From Diplonema papillatum (taxonomy: Eukaryota > Euglenozoa > Diplonemea > Diplonemida > Diplonemidae), in contig JAPJBO010001036.1 of assembly GCA_030068145.1 (NCBI GenBank), positions 1 through 64,000 of the forward strand: a stretch of 64,000 nucleotides of DNA, given 5' to 3'. The notes under the pieces are model-generated. The model ran no database searches. It was not told the origin of the DNA and saw only the letters and a program-made list of their open reading frames with translations. Positions 42,352 to 54,257 of this stretch are shown here, one piece after another (position 1 is the first letter of the stretch; each line of letters begins with the position of its first letter). The translations under genes were made by a program, and so were the position numbers.

Positions 42352-44557
42352 TATAAAGGGGGGGGGGGCGAATAGTTGTACTTATTCGACAGACACCTGT
42401 ATGCCAAAAACATTTTTTTTTAATTGACCCCCCCAATTATTTGCCGTCGCCCCGCGCTCTTTCTAACTACCCTAAACAGAAGTACATTCTGGACTGCTGT
42501 AAGTTCGGACCGGAAATACTTTAATCCGGAATAAACATGGAGCAGCACGTAGCAATAGCACGTAGCAGCAGCGCGTATGCGTAGGTAGCATCTACATGGT
42601 GTACGTAGCAGCAGCAATGTATGTGTATGCATGCACACACCACCACGCAGTATGAGTACGTACTGCTATCCTCTACACGTGCTCCAGCGTTCCAGACTTT
42701 TTCCGTCCGGGTTATTTCCGGTCCGGACTGTCACTAGCAGTACGGCATCTGCAGTTCAGGGACAAGTTGAAACGGAACGTAGTTGCGGTAGTTTGAACTT
42801 GATATTCAGCAACAATCTGTGAGACTGCACAAGCCGCTACCTCTTTGCACGCGTTGTGCCATGTTTCGGTCGCTTCTTGCCCCGCGTACTGTTTGTCTCC
42901 GGTGCGCTTCACATCCGCTGTGCAGTTTGACGAGCTCAAGGAATCACCAGATGATCCAGCGCACTTCCTTTTCTCCCTCGCGGGTTGTCCCCGCGGCCGG
43001 GATCTCGATTCCCCGATGTTCCTTGCCTTCGCCACCTTTGACGGCTGCTGCGGCCTCGGCTTCTGCGGCGCTTCCACCGGCTTGCTCGTCGTCGCGTCCG
43101 CGCTTTCGCGGGCAGGCGCCGTCCGTCCCTAACGCACGTTCACCGTTCGTCGGTGGTCCCGCGGTCGACCCGCTTGCTCCGACACGCGCCCGATCCGTTG
43201 GTTGCGGGCCCTGTGGCCGCGGCTTCGGCTCCGGCACCCCGTTGGCCGTCAGGCCCTCGCTTCACCGCTGGCCGTGCTCCGTGGTGCCCTCACTTGCAGC
43301 ACTGCCTGGGATGCTGTTTCCTTCGGTTGCACCGAATTTTTCCTTATTTGACCCCCCCAATTATTCGCCGACGAAGTTGGCCCAAAAAGATTTTTTTGAG
43401 TGATCTTCAAACAATTCGTTTATTTCCTTAGAGGTACCAAAAAATGCCCTTAGAGGTACCAAACCTACCAAATTTGTTTTTTGCCCTGAAAATGTACTTA
43501 GCAACTTTTTAGCAAAATTTTCAAAATTTTCAATTTTTCCAGATTTTGGCCATTTTGGGCCATTTTTGCCAATTCTTCCAGTATTTGGCCATTTTGGGCC
43601 ATTTTGGCCGATTTTTCCAGTATTTGGCCATTTTGGGCCATTTTTGCCGATTTTTCGAGATTTTGGCCATTTTGGGCCAATTTTGCCATATCCAGATTTT
43701 GGCCATTTTGGGCCATTTTTGCAGATTTTGGCCATTTTGGGCCGTTTTTGCCGATTTTTCCAGGTTTCGGCCACTTTGGCCCATTTTTGCCAATTTGCGA
43801 AACGAATGAACTGAATTTGCTTTTTGAACTGTTGCATAACTTGTCCTGTAATTGGAGTAGAATAACACGCGAACATTTCTTCGTTACCTGTTGGAATTCT
43901 CGGTCCTACCTGTCAAGGTTCAGTGTTGAGACGTGCAAAACTCATGTAGGAAAAATCGGCAAAAATGGCCCAAAATGGCCAAATACTGGAAGAATTGGCA
44001 AAAATGGCCCAAAATGGCCAAAATCTGGAAAAATCGGGAAAAATCGGCAAAAATGGCCCAAAATGGCCAAAATCTGGAAAAATCGGCACATATGGCCCAA
44101 AATGGCCAAATACTGGAAAAATCGGCAATTATGGCCCAAAATGGCCAAAATCTGGAAAAATCGGCTAAAATGACCCAAAATGGCCAAAATCTGGAAAAAT
44201 CGGCTAAAATGGCCCAAAATGGCCAAAATCTGGAAAAATCGGCAAAAACGGCCAAAATCTGGAAAATGTGAATTTTGACCCAAAAAAAAACACAAAGTGC
44301 ATTTCCAGCCAAAAAGTCTGGTAACAATTTCAAGCCAAATTTTGGTACATCTAAGGAAATTTCCAAAATTGTTTTTAGGCCAAATTGGCTGAGAAATGTA
44401 CTTAGAGAATTTCGATTTTGGTACCTCTAAGGAAATAAACAAATTCTAAGGAAATAAACGAATTGTGTTAGTCATCTAAGGACTTTTTCTCTTTTTTTTT
44501 ATTTGCCAAAATCAAATAGTTGTCAGGTACAATTATTCGTCCTCCCCCCCCTTTATA
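42352..44557. mobile_element. About 2.2-kb element with G-run TIRs
   Basis: The left end reads TATAAAG, an 11-G run, then CGAATAGTTGTAC. The right end is its inverted counterpart, GTACAATTATTCGTCC, C-run, CTTTATA. It abuts the right end of the 39245-42349 element with only two bases between. An internal TTGACCCCCCCAATTATT word occurs at 42423 and again at 43348. The frame 42819-43403 (+) and the opposite charged frame 42944-43237 (-) have no recognisable domain. Confidence 0.55.
43405..44465. repeat. Fold-back DNA made of GGCCATTTTGGGCCATTTTT units
   Basis: Outer arms CAATTCGTTTATTTCCTTAG (from 43411) and CTAAGGAAATAAACGAATTG (to 44465) are perfect inverted copies. Inside, the left arm (about 43540-43800) carries some seven 35-39-bp units of GGCCATTTTGGGCCATTTTT with GCCGATTTTTCCAGATTTT. 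The right arm (about 43950-44275) carries the same units in reverse complement. The unpaired centre is about 140 bp (43811-43948). A single strand could form a hairpin of several hundred base pairs. Frames reading WPKMAKIWKN or WPFWAIFADF are products of the repeat. Confidence 0.85.
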
Positions 44558-45264
44558 AACCTCTCTCTCGGTTTCCTGTACTAGCACTTTTTCGTTGGCT
44601 TCGTTTCCTCTTTCATGTGCAACCGCTGTTCCGGAAATGCTCCCGATGTACTATTAAGAAAATATTGATTGCCCCTGAGAGGAGCTGGAAGCGCAGAATC
44701 TTTACAGCCATCGGCGTTGGTTGCAAGCCGCTCGCACGCTGGCAAAAAGCCGAGAAAAGAACTCGAGGGGCCGCCTTGTGCTAGTTTCGACGGAGGCTAG
44801 AGGGGGAAATACTCGACGTAGCTGCTTCGACGACGAAAATAAGGGAACATGACATCCTTCTGGTTCTCCTTGGGCGTGCACAGGGAGATACAGGTAGATG
44901 CTAGCCTTCAGCAACGTGTTCCCTCCCACTTTCTGGGGCCCGGGCATGAAGATCCTGCCCTTGTGGCTCGAGTGTTCACAAGCCGACCCCACACTCGGAT
45001 CCCCACTGCAGGCACAGCCAGCGCCTCACTCACGTTTGATACACATTTGGCATGAATCTTGCAAACGCAAACGTTTGTCAAACGTTCAACGTTTGCTATG
45101 ATCACTGCCGGGGTCCCCCCCACCCCCCCCCCCCGTGCATAAGATGGATAGCCAAACCCCCTTGATTAAGATGGATAACGGGCGAGAATGCCAATCCACT
45201 GCACTGGGGGGGGGGGGGGGGGGGTAGGTAGAGGGGCAAATACAATACAAACACAATCTGGTTT
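44558..45264. other. No gene; poly-C/poly-G flanked AAGATGG module
   Basis: At 45113-45225 a C-run followed by GTGCATAAGATGGATAG, a second TTAAGATGGATAACGG and an 18-G run resembles the inner TIR design of the Tc1/pogo-type element (C-run, GTGTATAAGATCG). It may be a small relative of it. Confidence 0.4.
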
Positions 45265-45590
45265 GTCCTTCGCTTACACCACCGTGTGTTGTTTTCTCAC
45301 TCAGGACTTTGTGTGCCTGTTGTGTTGGTGTGATTTGTCGTGTAGGGGTAGACGGTTCGGTAGTTACAGCACTTGGGATCCCTTCTGTTCTTTGTCGGGC
45401 AGCATCGTCGAGCATTTCCTTTCAAGCTGGCGCTTATGTAAAAAAAGACAGGCGCTTCGTTTTGCTTGTGCTTGCCGGTTGGTCGAATTCCCACTAGTAT
45501 TTACCGTGTGTCGTTTTCAGGCAAGGAATCCTGATCAAGCCCCAAAACACGCCGCCTACGTCTTTTTAGCCTGCACAATACATTGAAGCG
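45265..45590 (+). repeat. Composite of dispersed repeats R1 and R2
   Basis: 45265-45440 is R1 and runs directly into R2 (45440-45590), which matches 14292-14430 and 23627-23775 from AAAAGACAGGCGCTTCGTTTTG to GCCTGCAC(A/G)ATACATTGAAG. The join shows these repeats are modules of one larger family. Confidence 0.75.
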
Positions 45591-45694
45591 TGCTGAAAAC
45601 GATACAACTACACAGTGACAGTGGCTCTCGTTAAACTGTTTCTTGTTGTTGTTTTTTTTTTGTTGAAAGCTTGCGCCGGGCACTAGCCCAGATA

Positions 45695-45985
45695 TTCCTG
45701 TGCCTCGTGTGAACTACAGCACATTTCTTTCTTCGCGGCTTTGCCGCTGGCGGCTTCCTCGAGTATTTCCTACGACGCAGGTGCTTATGCGCAAAGAAGA
45801 AAGAAGAAGAAATACTCGAGAAAACAATACAACCACAAAGTGGGTCTTTTTTGTTGAACGCTTACGCCCGCCACTAAACCCAGATTTACCTGTGTTTCGT
45901 GTGGGCTACAGCACATTTACCTCCTTTGATCTATCGCAACTGGCAGTCTCCTCAAGCATTTCCTACAAAGCAGGTGCTCATACAA
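45695..45985 (+). repeat. Two further R1 copies in tandem
   Basis: 45695-45790 and 45890-45985 both have CTACAGCACATTT, CCTC(G/A)AG(T/C)ATTTCCTAC and CAGGTGCT(T/C)AT. The second runs straight into R3. Confidence 0.7.
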
Positions 45986-46255
45986 AAGAAAAAGGCCGCT
46001 CCTGGTCCAGGAACGTGACGGTCAACCACATCTTGCAAAGCTTGAGTCGGAGGCAACACAGTGCTACAACCCCGTCCGCTCTGCCCTGTGGCTGACCGTT
46101 TCGACGAGCTTGTTTCAGCGCGAGTGCCAAGCCCCAAGGTGCGCCACGCCTTGATGCGTTAGTTTGGGAAACCGGTAGCCACTTGACCCGTAGGCCCGTG
46201 GCTCTGCAGTACCGCCGAACGCGTGCTTCCTAGCAGGCTTTCCCTGGTACCCATC
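45986..46255. repeat. Dispersed repeat R3, inverted copy of 36545-36830
   Basis: Reverse complement of the 36.5-kb copy, with small insertions and base changes. No coding function is evident. Confidence 0.8.
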
Positions 46256-48419
46256 CCAGCTTATACGCAAAAAAAACTAAAAAGAAGCGTGACTTTTCGC
46301 CGCCCATGGCGCTTCTACGGACGCAGCAACAAGGCGGGCGGGGTGGGAAAGCGAGAGCAACGAGGAGTGTTACTAGGGAAAGGGGCTCTGTTGGTTGTTG
46401 TGCAGTTCGTTCATGAGCGAAGTTATAAGCTTTTAAGATCCAAGGATCATCTACGACAAAAATAAGGGCGCGGATCGGCTGTGCACTCTCTTGTTTGAAA
46501 GAATTGTGTGTAGGTGTGCCTTGATTTTCTTTGAGTTGTCTTTTCTCCATTGAGCGGTTTCAGGTTTCTAACAATTTCTTGTCGAATATATTTCTCAACC
46601 CTCTACGGACAGGGGACCATTGAGCTGGAGTTCGGAGTACGCGCTTTCCAGTACAGACACGCCAAATAACCCTTTGTTTGTGCGCACTAGCGGCTTTTCA
46701 CCTGATTTGGTGAGTTGCTTTTAGTACGCTGCCAACTACTAATTTTTAGTACCAACAATGTATTGTTAACACAAAAAAAGGATCCCTGTTTGCGGTTGCG
46801 AACAGGTCTTTCCGAGGAGCCCCGGGTCCTCAGATTTTGCCCCATAGTTTCCTCCCGAGGTTATCTGGACGTCCGTTAGGGGTTGAAAATCCGTATTGGC
46901 CACTAGGAGAGTCAGGGAAAGAGGCAAACAGACTTCGAACGGGTTCAAGCGGCAGGCGGGCGCAGGCGGCAAAAAGGGTCATGTGTGCAACGATCGTAGA
47001 GTGCTGCGGAACTCGCATCGAGGTTTGCCGGATACTGCAAGAGGTCGACGCACCTGCAGTCGACGAGTGCAGTTGCGAACAGGTCTTTCCGAGGAGCCCC
47101 GGGTCCTCAGATTCTGACCCATAGTTTCCTCCCGAGGTTATCTGGACCCCTGGACAATCCCCTCTCGCCGTCCGTTAGGGGTTGAAAATCCGTATTGGCC
47201 ACAAGGAGAGTCAGGGAAAGAGGCAAACAGACTTCGAACGGGTTCAAGTGGAAGGCGTGTCTCGACACACGAGCAGGAACGAGAGCGTATGCTCGGTCTC
47301 TCACCAGGTGAAATGCGCGGGCGCAGGCGGCAAAAAGGGTCGTGTGTGCAACGATCGTAGAATGCTGCGGAACTCGCATCGAGGTTTGCCGGGACACTGC
47401 AAGAGGTCGACGCACAGTTGCGTAGTCGACGAGTGCGGCCACCACCGTTGCCAGAAACCATACACCACGAGCAACAACGTCGAAGAACGCCTGGCAATAT
47501 CCGATGACGAGGCAGAGGATCACGCCAAAACAGCGCCTCCGGGACGCCGCAGCGAGTCGCTGGAACAGAAAATCTACAGATTCGGTGAGACTTTTAACCC
47601 TGCGAAGGAGTTACTGTTTTCCCATCATTGGGGAAAAGTACAGCGACAACAGGAGCAGTGGCATTTTCATTGTTGCGGCCTCCCGCCTATTTTGGCGCCT
47701 CACGGCTTTATTACAGGTAGATACGGTGTGTGGTCCTTTTTAAGATGGATTGTGTCTGGCGCTCTCTCTCTCCCTTAAGGTTGCCGCCCGAGGGAACCGG
47801 CTGTGCATAAGGGTAAAAGCTTGCTCGATACACGATCCTCAGTACCGATCCTCGGTGTGAAAGCATGGCCTAACGATCCTTGCGCCGCGTTGAAGATGAC
47901 AGCAGAGTGCTGTGGCTCGTCGCGAGCGGGCAGAGAAGGTAGGAGGAACCCCGCCGAGACTGGAAGTGCTCCGGCGCCACTCGAGAAGAACCCTTAAAAG
48001 AAAGCTGGTTGACAAGGCAGGTGCAGAACATTGGTTGACTGGTTGGTAGACAGTGAAAAGTGCAGCATCCTCATTTTTAGAGTTAACGTTCGCTTGAACA
48101 ACTCAATTTTTACTCTACAACGAGTTGAAGGGACGAAAGCACGATACCACAGAAGCAAAAAGGTAGCCGCAAGAAAACGATGCAGATCATCGTCACAAGT
48201 TCTTTGCATTTTAATCGAAAACGATGGTGCACGGCAACCTTGATCAAACTCTATCGCCATAGGTGTCCCGGCCCGTGGCCCTTTCCGTTGTCGGCAATGT
48301 GTTCTGCTTTCAGCACCGTTTTGAGACGGTACAAATGTTTTGGTTGAGCGCAGCACAAAAAACACGGAACAAAACTAACGTGTGTGTGCGTGTGTGTGTG
48401 TACTTGTGTGCATGGAACT
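46256..48419. other. Gene-poor; imperfect tandem duplication at 46791-47420
   Basis: GTTGCGAACAGGTCTTTCCG-type blocks at 46791 and 47070 begin two copies of a 250-350-bp sequence. The second copy has two insertions (near 47150 and 47250-47320). The frame 47182-47778 (+) runs through copy 2 but has no recognisable domain. 47780-48419 shows nothing definite. Confidence 0.5.
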
Positions 48420-48585
48420 CAATGATGGGTAACACCTGACACGGAGAAAAATATATGGTGGGTGTGTGTGGAAGTCGATGATGGGTAACACCTGACGCGG
48501 AGTATAGCCCAGGGTGTGTGCGTGTTTAAGTTCAGGGCTTTAAGTGGGTAACGTCTGAATCGAAGTATAGCCCACTTGTCACTTT
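48420..48585. repeat. Three 60-bp imperfect tandem repeats
   Basis: GATGGGTAACACCTGACACGG at 48424 and near-identical words at 48480-48510 and 48540-48570, each followed by a GTATAGCCCA-like segment. Confidence 0.7.
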
Positions 48586-48920
48586 CACCAGTCGGCTTTG
48601 AGTTTCCGACACGCTGCTTTTGGGTCCTGCAACTCCTCTCCGAAGGGTGAGTGGGGCGGGATCCTTCGGAACAGCTAGTCAGCCAAGCTCATTGCACAGA
48701 GAGAGCTTGCCACATCCTCGGGTGAGATGTGCCGCCTGTGTAGAGACACTCAGCTGTTGCACGGGGCCGAAAGCCCCGTGCAGCGAACTCCGCAAGATGA
48801 AAGCAGAAGTCTTGGGATGGAGAAGCTGACAGCCTCCGACGCTCTATCCGTCCCCCAGACTCCTGGTGCAAGCACCCGTCATGGTCGGCAGTCGTCACCT
48901 GGGTCACAGTTTGTAGTAGG

Positions 48921-49500
<580 letters not shown>

Positions 49501-49784
49501 ATGTGGGCAAAGATCTTTGCCTTGTTGTGTGATTCACTATTTGCTTCAGTCTCCGCCTGTGAGACGCTTTCTCACTGCAGAGATGGGGAAAGAAAGCAGC
49601 TTCCTGCTATGTTCGGTTTCTGCGTTTCTGCGTCTTTCGGTTCTTTTCTGAATAAATATAGCAGGATCGCTACCCTGACAGGTCACCACGCGTTAATCCA
49701 AGGACTAGATAGAAATCTTCTTCTTGCCTGAGAGATGGGGTCACCTCGCGCAATTCTCAGTGCTAGTCTCTCCCTAATCTCTGG

Positions 49785-50085
49785 CGGGACCTTCCCTCCC
49801 CCAACCCGGGCTTCCTTTTTACCCCTGCAAACCCGTGAATAGGTGCTACGGGAGTATCTGGCAACCGCTGCTTAACAGTGCTCACGTGGGCGGTGTCTTC
49901 GGACAGCACCTCGTGATGTTCGCATCACAAAACAAAGAAGACAGTGAAATGGTCGTTACCTGATCGGGTTTCGCTCGCGACCGTTTCCTGAACAATCCTT
50001 CACTAAATCCGCGGCTAAATAACCTGGCCTCAGTGGTGCAAGCACCACGCGCTCTTCAAACCCAAGAAACATTTTCCCCCGAAGC
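49785..50085. repeat. Dispersed repeat R4, inverted copy of 4187-4495
   Basis: Reverse complement of the 4.2-kb copy. Homology ends at the run AAACATTTTCCCCC, the same point at which the other copy ends. Confidence 0.85.
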
Positions 50086-50144
50086 AGTAGGGTGCGGCCC
50101 CCAATTACCTCTTCTTGCCTTTCTTGCTCCTGAAATTCGGAGTC

Positions 50145-50187
<43 letters not shown>
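50145..50187. repeat. (CT)n microsatellite
   Basis: About 20 CT dinucleotides. The rest of 50086-50670 shows no gene. Confidence 0.9.
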
Positions 50188-50189
<2 letters not shown>

Positions 50190-50677
50190 TTCATTTCGTT
50201 AGACTCTAGAAGTACCTTTTTTTGTTGAAATATTCTCTTAGTAATAATGGAGCATTTGCTGCACATGAGAAAGCTAACTGAAACCAACCAAAAAAAGTGG
50301 TACTCCAGGAGTACGCCCAGGGCTCACGCAGCTCTTTCTTTTTTTGTCTTGGAGCTAAATACCAACTGAAAATCAGTACGTAGGTAGGGGCAGGCATAAA
50401 ATAAATGGAGCACAGGGGGCTCACCTGCCAGGAGTACGGCCAGAGAGAAAAGAGATTCGCAAACCGAGCCGTCTTTTGATTTTGCCTTAAATACGATGAT
50501 CCAACCATTCATTCCAATCCATTCAATATTTGACCAGCATCGAGAGACTCATGGGAGATTCATCGTTTTTTTCCGATCCACATCCGACCTGCGTTAATGC
50601 AGCCAAACTCCCCACCTGACTGGTGTAGGACGCGAGCAACTTGCGGACAGTAACATGGGAGGACTTTATATATGGTA

Positions 50678-51081
50678 CGATGCCAAAAGGGGGGGGGGGG
50701 GGGTTTGGGCGGAAAAATCCCCGCATAGTTCACCAGGGTCTGACGGGTACTGAGGCCCCATACCCTTCCTAAAACATCATTCTGCGTTCAAATACGCCCT
50801 CAGAAGCCTCCGGAGAGCCTTCTATGACGTCCCAAATTCGATTTTGTGGGTTTTTAGGGGGTCCCCCCGCCTGTTGGCCGTAAACCGCCATAGTAGACAC
50901 ATATGCAACCTGAAGCTGGGTCGCTTTTCTGTGCAAGATCCCAGCCCAAACACACGTTTTCGGCGTTCTCTAGCACTCTCCAGGTGCATTCGACCCTCGG
51001 GCTTCGTGGTTTCTTTCACTCACAGGTGTTCCGGGACGTGCAAAGATAAGGAGAATGGCCCCCTGCATTGGGGACAGACCG
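50678..51081. repeat. Left TIR of the DDE transposon
   Basis: Pairs with 53284-53664. Shared landmarks from outside in: a G/C run, a TCAGGGTC-type block, CCTCCGGAGAGCCTTCTATG, AGCACTCTCCAGGTGCATT and CCCTGCATTGGGG. Confidence 0.85.
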
Positions 51082-51236
51082 AACTACGCCCTGCCTGTCT
51101 ATACAGGCTTTGGGGTCAAATTGCACCGGCTTTGGCGCCACATCCACCGTTTCGGGCTTCGTTTGTGCTGCTTTGGGGTCCATTAAACCTAAACCCTCAT
51201 TGTTGGCATACAGGAACTAAAGAACATCAAGTAAAT

Positions 51237-53078
51237 ATGCCTCGTGACACGGGTATGCTCGCCCTCGAAACCTCTGTGGAAGAGATGAAAGCCCAGGACA
51301 CCTACACCAACTGGAGTAGAACGTCTCAGAACATGAAGCGCCGGTTCAACGTAACAAAAGCGTTCTTGAACAAGATTGCAGGCGAAGACCACATTGGTTT
51401 CTTGCTGTCTATGTGGGGAGAAGACGACCACGTCCGTATCTGGCAGAAACTATCTGGCACATTCCCGGATGCGTTCAACAGCATCTCTCATGAGCCGACA
51501 CGTCGCAATATCGTACGTAGTCTGGGTTGGGCTCGGGCACGATATGAAAAGGTTGGAATGACTGTAGGGGAGAAACTGTGGTCCAACAGACACCAAGATG
51601 GCGACATTTCCCGTGGCGGGAGGCCGTTGATTGCCACACCAGAAGCCAGGCAGCAGGTTAATGAGGACCACGAACAATTGGCATCGCCCACATCTCGCGT
51701 GGTGAAGCGGCTTTCAACTGAAAGTACTGCGGTCGTGGCACAAAACATGCTTGTACCGTTCAAGCTTGTTTACGAACAGAGTGAGATGAAGGACGATGTG
51801 TCGTACACGACATATCGCCGGCTGCGTGGTGCCCAGTTTCAGCACATCTCACGACGGACAGATGTATGCGACACGTGTGCGGAAGGGGCCACCATCCAAA
51901 ATCGCCTGAGGGAGTATATCTCCAAGAACAGGGAGTCGCTGACCTCGCAGTACTGGCATGCAAACAGCAACCCGTTCTATCTCCTCAGCGTCCTGGACGA
52001 GCCTCGCATTCCCGCAAACGTGAAGAGTGCTGTTAGCATCATGCTGCATCAGCTCATGGAGGTACAACTGCATCAGGCGGCAGCCACACGACAAAGAGAT
52101 GCGTATAACATTGCCATGAAAGCTCCTCCACCAGGCTGCGTCGTGGTAACCCTTGACTTCAAACAAAAAGGGAAGCTCCCAATGAAACCAGAGGAGCCCG
52201 GCCAGCTCTTTTATAATCAAGGTGCCTTCTCATTACTTGGCTTTGGCATGCATTGGCTGGTAGATGGAAACGTCTGCCGTCGTAACATTGATGTGCTCCT
52301 GCGAACGCACAACCAGTGCTCGTTTGCTGCTGTCCGTGCCTTTGAAGCTGCCAAGGAGCATTTCCCCCCGGACCTAAAAGTGATTTACTGGTCCGACTCG
52401 GGGAGACACTTTCGTTCGCTGCTTTTTATCAGCCGCCTCCTACAAGAAGATTCCACGATTTCGATCAACTTCTTTGAAGGGGGCCACGGCAAGAACGACC
52501 GGGACCAGCACTTTGGCACGATTGGACGTGCTCTCGACACGGCTTCGAAAAAGACCGAGCTGAAGCATCTCAATGATGTAAAAGCCGTGCTAAACAAGGT
52601 GACCAACACAATCGCCATACAAGTCAGAATCCGTGCTCAACGGGCCACTTTTCCGGTCCGAAACATCGCCAATATCATGGCTATTGGGTCCTACCAACGA
52701 GATGGTGACGGAGTCATCACAGTTCATGACTTCAGTGGTGAACCCGGTTGCAAACTTCGGGGAAAGAGCCATGCCACAAGATTCGCGTTTGTACCCAAGG
52801 TATCAAGCAAGTTGCCACTTTGCGAATCAGATAGTGACTGTGCTGACGTTTCCAGCAGTGATCGGGATGGCGACTCCAGTGCTAGTAGTGAAGACTTCGC
52901 GTCAAAGCTGGAGAAGAAACGGCTCAAGAAGCAACACGTCTTTGAGGCACTTGCTGCCAAGGACGAGAAAGATGCCAAAAGGGGGAGGAAATCACAAGGA
53001 AAGGTGCGAAAGCCTGCCCCAAAACCAGCAAAACCGGCTGCAAAACAATGCACGGGCAGGAAGCGAACTCGGAGCTAA
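51237..53078 (+). CDS. DDE transposase, superfamily not assigned
   Basis: 613 residues from the ATG at 51237. An upstream in-frame ATG at 50844 would add 131 residues, but almost all of that reads through the TIR, so I prefer 51237. The N-terminal 150 residues are basic and helical (DNA binding expected). His203 and Cys211/Cys214 (CDTC) form a likely zinc site. The catalytic core has Asp307 (VVVTLDFKQKGKL), Asp387 (VIYWSDSGRHFRS) and Glu414 (INFFEGGHGKNDRDQHFG), an ordered DDE triad with the third acid followed by HGKxxxDxHF. Residues 530-613 are an acidic Ser/Asp stretch followed by a Lys/Arg-rich tail, like a nuclear localisation signal. The gene sits between long TIRs and has no stop or frameshift. 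I recall similar NFF.E.HGK..xD.HFG wording in unclassified eukaryotic transposases but cannot name the superfamily. Confidence 0.8.
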   Translation: MPRDTGMLALETSVEEMKAQDTYTNWSRTSQNMKRRFNVTKAFLNKIAGEDHIGFLLSMWGEDDHVRIWQKLSGTFPDAFNSISHEPTRRNIVRSLGWARARYEKVGMTVGEKLWSNRHQDGDISRGGRPLIATPEARQQVNEDHEQLASPTSRVVKRLSTESTAVVAQNMLVPFKLVYEQSEMKDDVSYTTYRRLRGAQFQHISRRTDVCDTCAEGATIQNRLREYISKNRESLTSQYWHANSNPFYLLSVLDEPRIPANVKSAVSIMLHQLMEVQLHQAAATRQRDAYNIAMKAPPPGCVVVTLDFKQKGKLPMKPEEPGQLFYNQGAFSLLGFGMHWLVDGNVCRRNIDVLLRTHNQCSFAAVRAFEAAKEHFPPDLKVIYWSDSGRHFRSLLFISRLLQEDSTISINFFEGGHGKNDRDQHFGTIGRALDTASKKTELKHLNDVKAVLNKVTNTIAIQVRIRAQRATFPVRNIANIMAIGSYQRDGDGVITVHDFSGEPGCKLRGKSHATRFAFVPKVSSKLPLCESDSDCADVSSSDRDGDSSASSEDFASKLEKKRLKKQHVFEALAAKDEKDAKRGRKSQGKVRKPAPKPAKPAAKQCTGRKRTRS

Positions 53079-53283
53079 CCGTCTTCTACTGACCACTGAG
53101 ATCGGCTGTTGACACAGCCTTCGGTCACCGTGTAACTCACTTCTTCAGTCACTCTTCGTGTCAACACTCGTCCTTCTCGTTAGCCAGATGCATATCATGC
53201 TGCTACCACCACGTGCTGCTGCTGTATCGTCATAGGTGCGCATAGCACGTAGCTCGTTGGTGACGTAGTACCATCACGTAGTA

Positions 53284-53664
53284 CGGTCTGACCCCAATGC
53301 AGGGGGCGCCCCGGAGCACCTGTAAGCGGAAGAAAACACGAAGCCCGAGGGTCTAATGCACCTGGAGAGTGCTAGAGAACGCCGAAAACATGTGTTCAGG
53401 CTGGGATCTTGCTCTGAGGAGCAACATAGCATCAGGTCGCATATGTGTCTACTATAGCGGTGTACGGCCAGCAGACAGGGGACCCCCCCAAAACCCACAA
53501 AAACGCATTTTGGACATCATAGAAGGCTCTCCGGAGGCTTCTGAGGGCGTATTTGAACGCAGAATCATGTTTTAGGAAGGCTATGGGGCCTCAGTACCCG
53601 TCAGACCCTGGTGAACTATGCGGGGATTTTTCCGCCCAAACCCCCCCCCCCCCTTTTGGCATCG
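53284..53664. repeat. Right TIR of the DDE transposon
   Basis: Imperfect reverse complement of 50678-51081. Confidence 0.85.
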
Positions 53665-53672
53665 ACTCATAT

Positions 53673-54257
53673 ATATAGGGCCCTGCAGCAGGCACTCCGA
53701 CAGCGGGTTTGCCCCCGACTATTGTGGAGGCTCAAAAAGATGCAGTCTTTTCCGCAAATATGGCAGTAAAGTAAAACGGCCTTCGGACGAAGTGTTTCTG
53801 TCACAAAGGCGGCATAGTTTTTTTGTGTGTTTCCGACGATCCCGGACGTACAGTTTGGTGTCTATCGACCTTCTGTTTTTTAGAGTTATAGTTCGCGTGA
53901 GAATCCGGGATTTTAGAGTCTCCCGGTGACCTTCGTCGAATGGGTTCTTTTAAAGCTAATGCGTACTGGGTGGGTTTGGGGGGGCATGCATTTTTGGAAG
54001 AAGTGCGTAGTTTGGAGTCTCCGACAAACCCAGTTTGGTGAGTTTACACGTTTCTTTGTTTGAAAGGTGCAGCTTCGTTCGTTCTTTATTTTCCCTTTTT
54101 TCGTTCTTTGCACTCGGTTTGGTCTCTAGAGTACTAGCTCTGACCGGCGACAGTTATCTGGTCTGGATCGACAGTTCTACACTGTTCTCTCGAGACGTAA
54201 AACCTGCTCAACACTTCAGCAGATTTTCCTCGGTCCAGTCTGGTTTGTGTGACAAGA
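53673..54257. promoter_or_regulatory. Region upstream of the 18S-like gene (possible rDNA promoter/ETS)
   Basis: If the 18S gene is real, this would contain the RNA polymerase I start and 5' external transcribed spacer. A TTTTAGAGTCTCC / TTTGGAGTCTCCGAC pair recurs at 53910 and 54010. No other support is visible. Confidence 0.25.

Larger units (their letters stand above)
50670..53672 (+). mobile_element. Apparently intact DDE transposon with about 0.4-kb TIRs
   Basis: The left TIR runs from about 50678 to 51081 and the right TIR from about 53284 to 53664. They match as imperfect reverse complements over their whole length, from CGATGCCAAAAGG plus a G-run at the outer end to CCCTGCATTGGGG at the inner end. 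TATATA-type sequence flanks both sides, so the duplicated target is probably a short TA-rich word, but the exact edge is blurred. The single gene inside is uninterrupted, which marks this as a candidate active, autonomous copy. Confidence 0.85.

Noticed and set aside
42819..43403. 194-codon Ser/Pro/Ala-rich frame as a gene
   Set aside because: Composition follows GC-rich DNA, the opposite strand is equally open, and no domain is recognisable.
43498..44366. Frames reading WPKMAKIWKN / WPFWAIFADF
   Set aside because: Products of the fold-back repeat units, present in all orientations.
50844..51236. Upstream ATG of the DDE transposase as the start
   Set aside because: Most of the added 131 residues translate the TIR, whose other copy is noncoding; the ATG at 51237 is preferred.
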